Shown: positions 43,984 to 44,036 of the stretch, piece after piece
Layout of the letters: every line of letters begins with the position of its first letter
Position numbering within the stretch: position 1 is the stretch's first letter
Made by a program: the position numbers and the translations under genes
Notes under the pieces: model-generated
Told to the model about the DNA's origin: nothing
The model's database searches: none
What the model saw: only the letters and a program-made list of their open reading frames with translations
Assembly: GCF_004341845.1 (NCBI RefSeq)
Contig: NZ_SLVB01000017.1
Span: 1-44,036, forward strand
Direction: 5' to 3'
Origin: Novosphingobium sp. PhB165
GTDB taxonomy: Bacteria > Pseudomonadota > Alphaproteobacteria > Sphingomonadales > Sphingomonadaceae
Length of the DNA stretch: 44,036 nucleotides

Positions 43984-44036
43984 TGGGGCACTGTGTGCCC
44001 TTTGTCATTGTGATGGGTTTTATCAGCACGCCGGCT

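Overview
The window looks like a sphingomonad chromosome (Alphaproteobacteria, Sphingomonadales; Novosphingobium/Sphingobium type). This is inferred from the GC-rich coding style, three intact TonB-dependent receptors (TBDRs) and the remnant of a fourth, and an alphaproteobacterial initiator tRNA. No 16S rRNA gene or other species marker is present.

Layout. 1-12.2 kb: an IS5-type transposase end, a SnoaL-like secreted protein, a DUF1254/DUF1214 protein, a peroxiredoxin-GST-TBDR operon, a polysaccharide flippase, and a two-gene unit of a CoA transferase carrying a Tat signal plus an OprB-like porin. 12.6-20.1 kb: a five-gene minus-strand cluster read epimerase, XRE-cupin regulator, TBDR, MFS transporter, D-aminopeptidase. 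Both of its promoter regions carry the same paired dyad (two TTGC-N7-GCAA boxes, centres 29 bp apart in both places). I read it as a self-regulated module that takes up and breaks down peptides containing D-residues. A 25-nt imperfect direct repeat lies just outside each end. 20.4-23.0 kb: another TBDR, divergent from the cluster.

23.4-32.4 kb is a defence island. It begins with a CBASS-like set: a SLATT two-helix membrane effector, a SMODS nucleotidyltransferase with an AGS-C sensor domain, and a second nucleotidyltransferase. A small convergent gene pair of unknown role follows (a two-TM protein and a DUF6864-like protein). The island ends with a complete qatABCD operon (KAP ATPase, QatB, QueC-like QatC, TatD-like QatD), which has a CRP-like site upstream.

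32.4-44.0 kb is eroded accessory DNA. It holds a dead TBDR behind a well preserved MerR-type promoter, an intact S9 peptidase, and a decayed IS1182-like element interrupted by an intact IS256-family element with an 8-bp target duplication. Small genes follow: a secreted Lys/Cys-rich peptide, a wHTH pair, and a thermonuclease-like protein with a tiny membrane protein. The region ends with a large serine recombinase whose reading frame ends inside the 3' half of an initiator tRNA-Met gene, which marks the end of an integrated element. The other end of that element was not found in the window.
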